A stretch of 31,656 nt of DNA, taken from contig NW_003314309.1 in assembly GCF_000143415.4 (NCBI RefSeq), positions 1 through 31,656 of the forward strand, read 5' to 3'. Source of the DNA: Selaginella moellendorffii (Eukaryota; Streptophyta; Lycopodiopsida; Selaginellales; Selaginellaceae). Below, piece by piece: positions 29,906-31,656 of this stretch (position 1 is its first letter; every line of letters begins with the position of its first letter). The notes under the pieces are model-generated. The model ran no database searches. It saw nothing but the letters and a program-made list of their open reading frames with translations, and had not been told where the DNA came from. A program made the translations under genes and the position numbers.

Positions 29906-31656
29906 GTCTTATATCAAGAAGAAGCATTCAAAATTGTGATTGTATAGTTATTTCTTTTAGGTTGTAATACACTCTTTTTTATTAGACACCATTAACTAAC
30001 CTAAAAAATAGTAATACAATTTAACAGAAAGCTTAATTTAGTTTTATTTTATCTTAGATTAAATTTATCAGCACTCAACATTTTCTATGCAGACTTTTAC
30101 ATTATACTACTTGATATTGTTTAAAATCCTCTATCATATAATAAAATTTTATTAAAATGAAACAATTTATTGATAAATTTTAATTACGGAAAATTGTAAC
30201 AAACTTCACAAATCTTAATGTTGGATGTTAAAATGTTATAGGACCAAGTCAAAAAAACATTAGTGACAGAATGTTTACCTTTCACTTCATCTTATTTAAA
30301 TCCATTAAAGTATATTTATTGGAATCAATCTCATCCTAACTCCAAAATTTATAACATATTTACTGATCTATTTTGAATGAAAATGATTATATATATCCTA
30401 TCAATATTTAACAACTAACTGTTATATAATAAAAGTTTAATACTAATTTTTGTTAGTCTGATTTTATTTAAAACTTTTATAAAAAATTTTAAACTGAAAA
30501 TTTTTAAGTAATTTATAAATGTCTTAAATACTATATTATAATAATATTTACGTTTAATGTTTTACTTTAGAAAAATAAATAACTAGAAATATAAACATAT
30601 GAATTAATTAAGTTTAGATTATCTGATTTAGATTTTTTTCTAAATTTAAACAATATCTACTAAATTAAAAGCATTAGATTATAAAAAAAATAGTTTTACT
30701 TATATTTTTTGACTATTACTGACATTTTAGTTTAAAAGATAAAATAATCTTCAATTTAGATAGTGAATTAAATTACAAATAACACTATTCTTCCATATAT
30801 ATAAATTTATTTTATCCCACAAAATTAATAGTAAACATTTCTTCTATAAACCCCATACAATGTTTTATTAACAAAGTTCGTTTAATGAAATTTATTTTAA
30901 AATTTTTGAATTTAGCTATATCAAGCTATGTATATATTGGATTTTACTTAATTAATCTTTGGTTTTTTCCTTGATGTTGGTTCAAATAAATATATTAGTA
31001 ACTGTTCATTATATAAATGGGAAGAAACTATGATTTGTTATTTAACTTTTTATAACAATAGCTTGAAATTACTTATTACAAAAATTTGAAATATTTATAA
31101 TAGGATTTGGATCAGTTAACTCTTTAAATAACAAATTTCTTTTATAAATAAAATTATTTACCATATAATCTTGAATAATATCTAATGAATAATTAATTAA
31201 ATATTTATTTTAAAAAAGACTTCTTACTTGTAAGAGCTTTTGTTTTTTTCCTTTTACATTAGAGTGTATTTGCAATATTTCTTATTTTATTTAAATCCTT
31301 CTTATTTTTGGTTGCCATATCTCTCTGAAAAATTAAATCATAAAATTATTTTAGAGATCTTAAGCCAACTTCTAATTCAAATTTCCTAATCATAGTGCTA
31401 AATCTATGAAATTTATCAATTTAAGCACTTTAAAAGCTTCTATATTATCAATAAATAATTTATTTTGATAACTTGTTAATGTCCAAATTCCATGATCAAT
31501 TTTTCCATCACCTCACAGCCACATATTTTCCTTTATTCTGCACACAACTAAATTTTTTTAGTACTTAATTCATCACTTTTACTAGTAATAGTTTTATATA
31601 TAGTTTGAAAAGAATTCTTAAATATATGCATATAATCCTTTAAAAATGCTACTGGC
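29906..31656. other. AT-rich DNA to the right edge
   Basis: It aligns first with 13641-14640 and then, without the island and gap, with 15578-16676 of copy A. No gene is recognised. The matching position in copy A lies just before the CACTA transposase remnant, so that remnant is expected just beyond the edge. Confidence 0.6.

Noticed and set aside
1-31656. A new multi-gene system
   Set aside because: The genes are unrelated eukaryotic families, most are dead, and nothing suggests joint function beyond shared duplication.

Overview
The window looks like nuclear DNA of a land plant, most probably the lycophyte Selaginella. The gene families are plant ones: an LRR receptor-like protein, a PLS-class PPR protein, MSH3, a GDSL esterase and a CACTA transposase. 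The MSH3 introns are only about 42-65 bp, and the PPR repeats carry the 'DGKLVK..SLE.G..IH' spacing I associate with Selaginella. The species call is inference.

The window is mostly two copies of one gene block, head to tail. Copy A (1 to about 18,650) runs: LRR receptor-like gene (+, cut by the left edge), PPR pseudogene (-), mitochondrial-carrier remnant (-), AT-rich spacer with a gypsy fragment, MSH3-like gene (-), a scrambled second piece of MSH3 exon 1, a decayed GDSL esterase (+), AT-rich DNA, a GC-richer island, a 372-bp assembly gap, and a decayed CACTA TNP2 transposase (-). Copy B (about 18,660 to the right edge) repeats that order: complete LRR gene, PPR pseudogene, carrier remnant, shorter spacer, MSH3 pseudogene, exon-1 fragment, GDSL remnant, AT-rich DNA. 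The window ends inside the part of copy B that matches the DNA just before the TNP2 remnant. The offset between copies is 19,405 bp at the LRR gene and 16,873 bp at MSH3, mainly because copy A carries about 2.6 kb extra at 4,886-7,520.

Only the two LRR receptor-like genes look intact. They differ in a 144-bp in-frame repeat array (4.5 units in A, 6 in B). The PPR gene is broken by several frameshifts in both copies. The MSH3-like gene lacks its C-terminal end in both copies. Copy A keeps an open spliced frame with one altered ATPase-signature residue. Copy B has lost its start, carries frameshifts and a GC splice donor, and lacks the Walker B aspartate.

I see no operon-like or multi-gene system. 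The interest lies in how two near-identical blocks decayed separately: a palindrome-loop micro-inversion, an exon fragment with inverted blocks, an illegitimate deletion that beheaded MSH3, and a strong contrast between well-conserved genic DNA and diverged AT-rich DNA. Because the block is duplicated in tandem around a gap, two haplotypes joined in error is a serious alternative to a true duplication.
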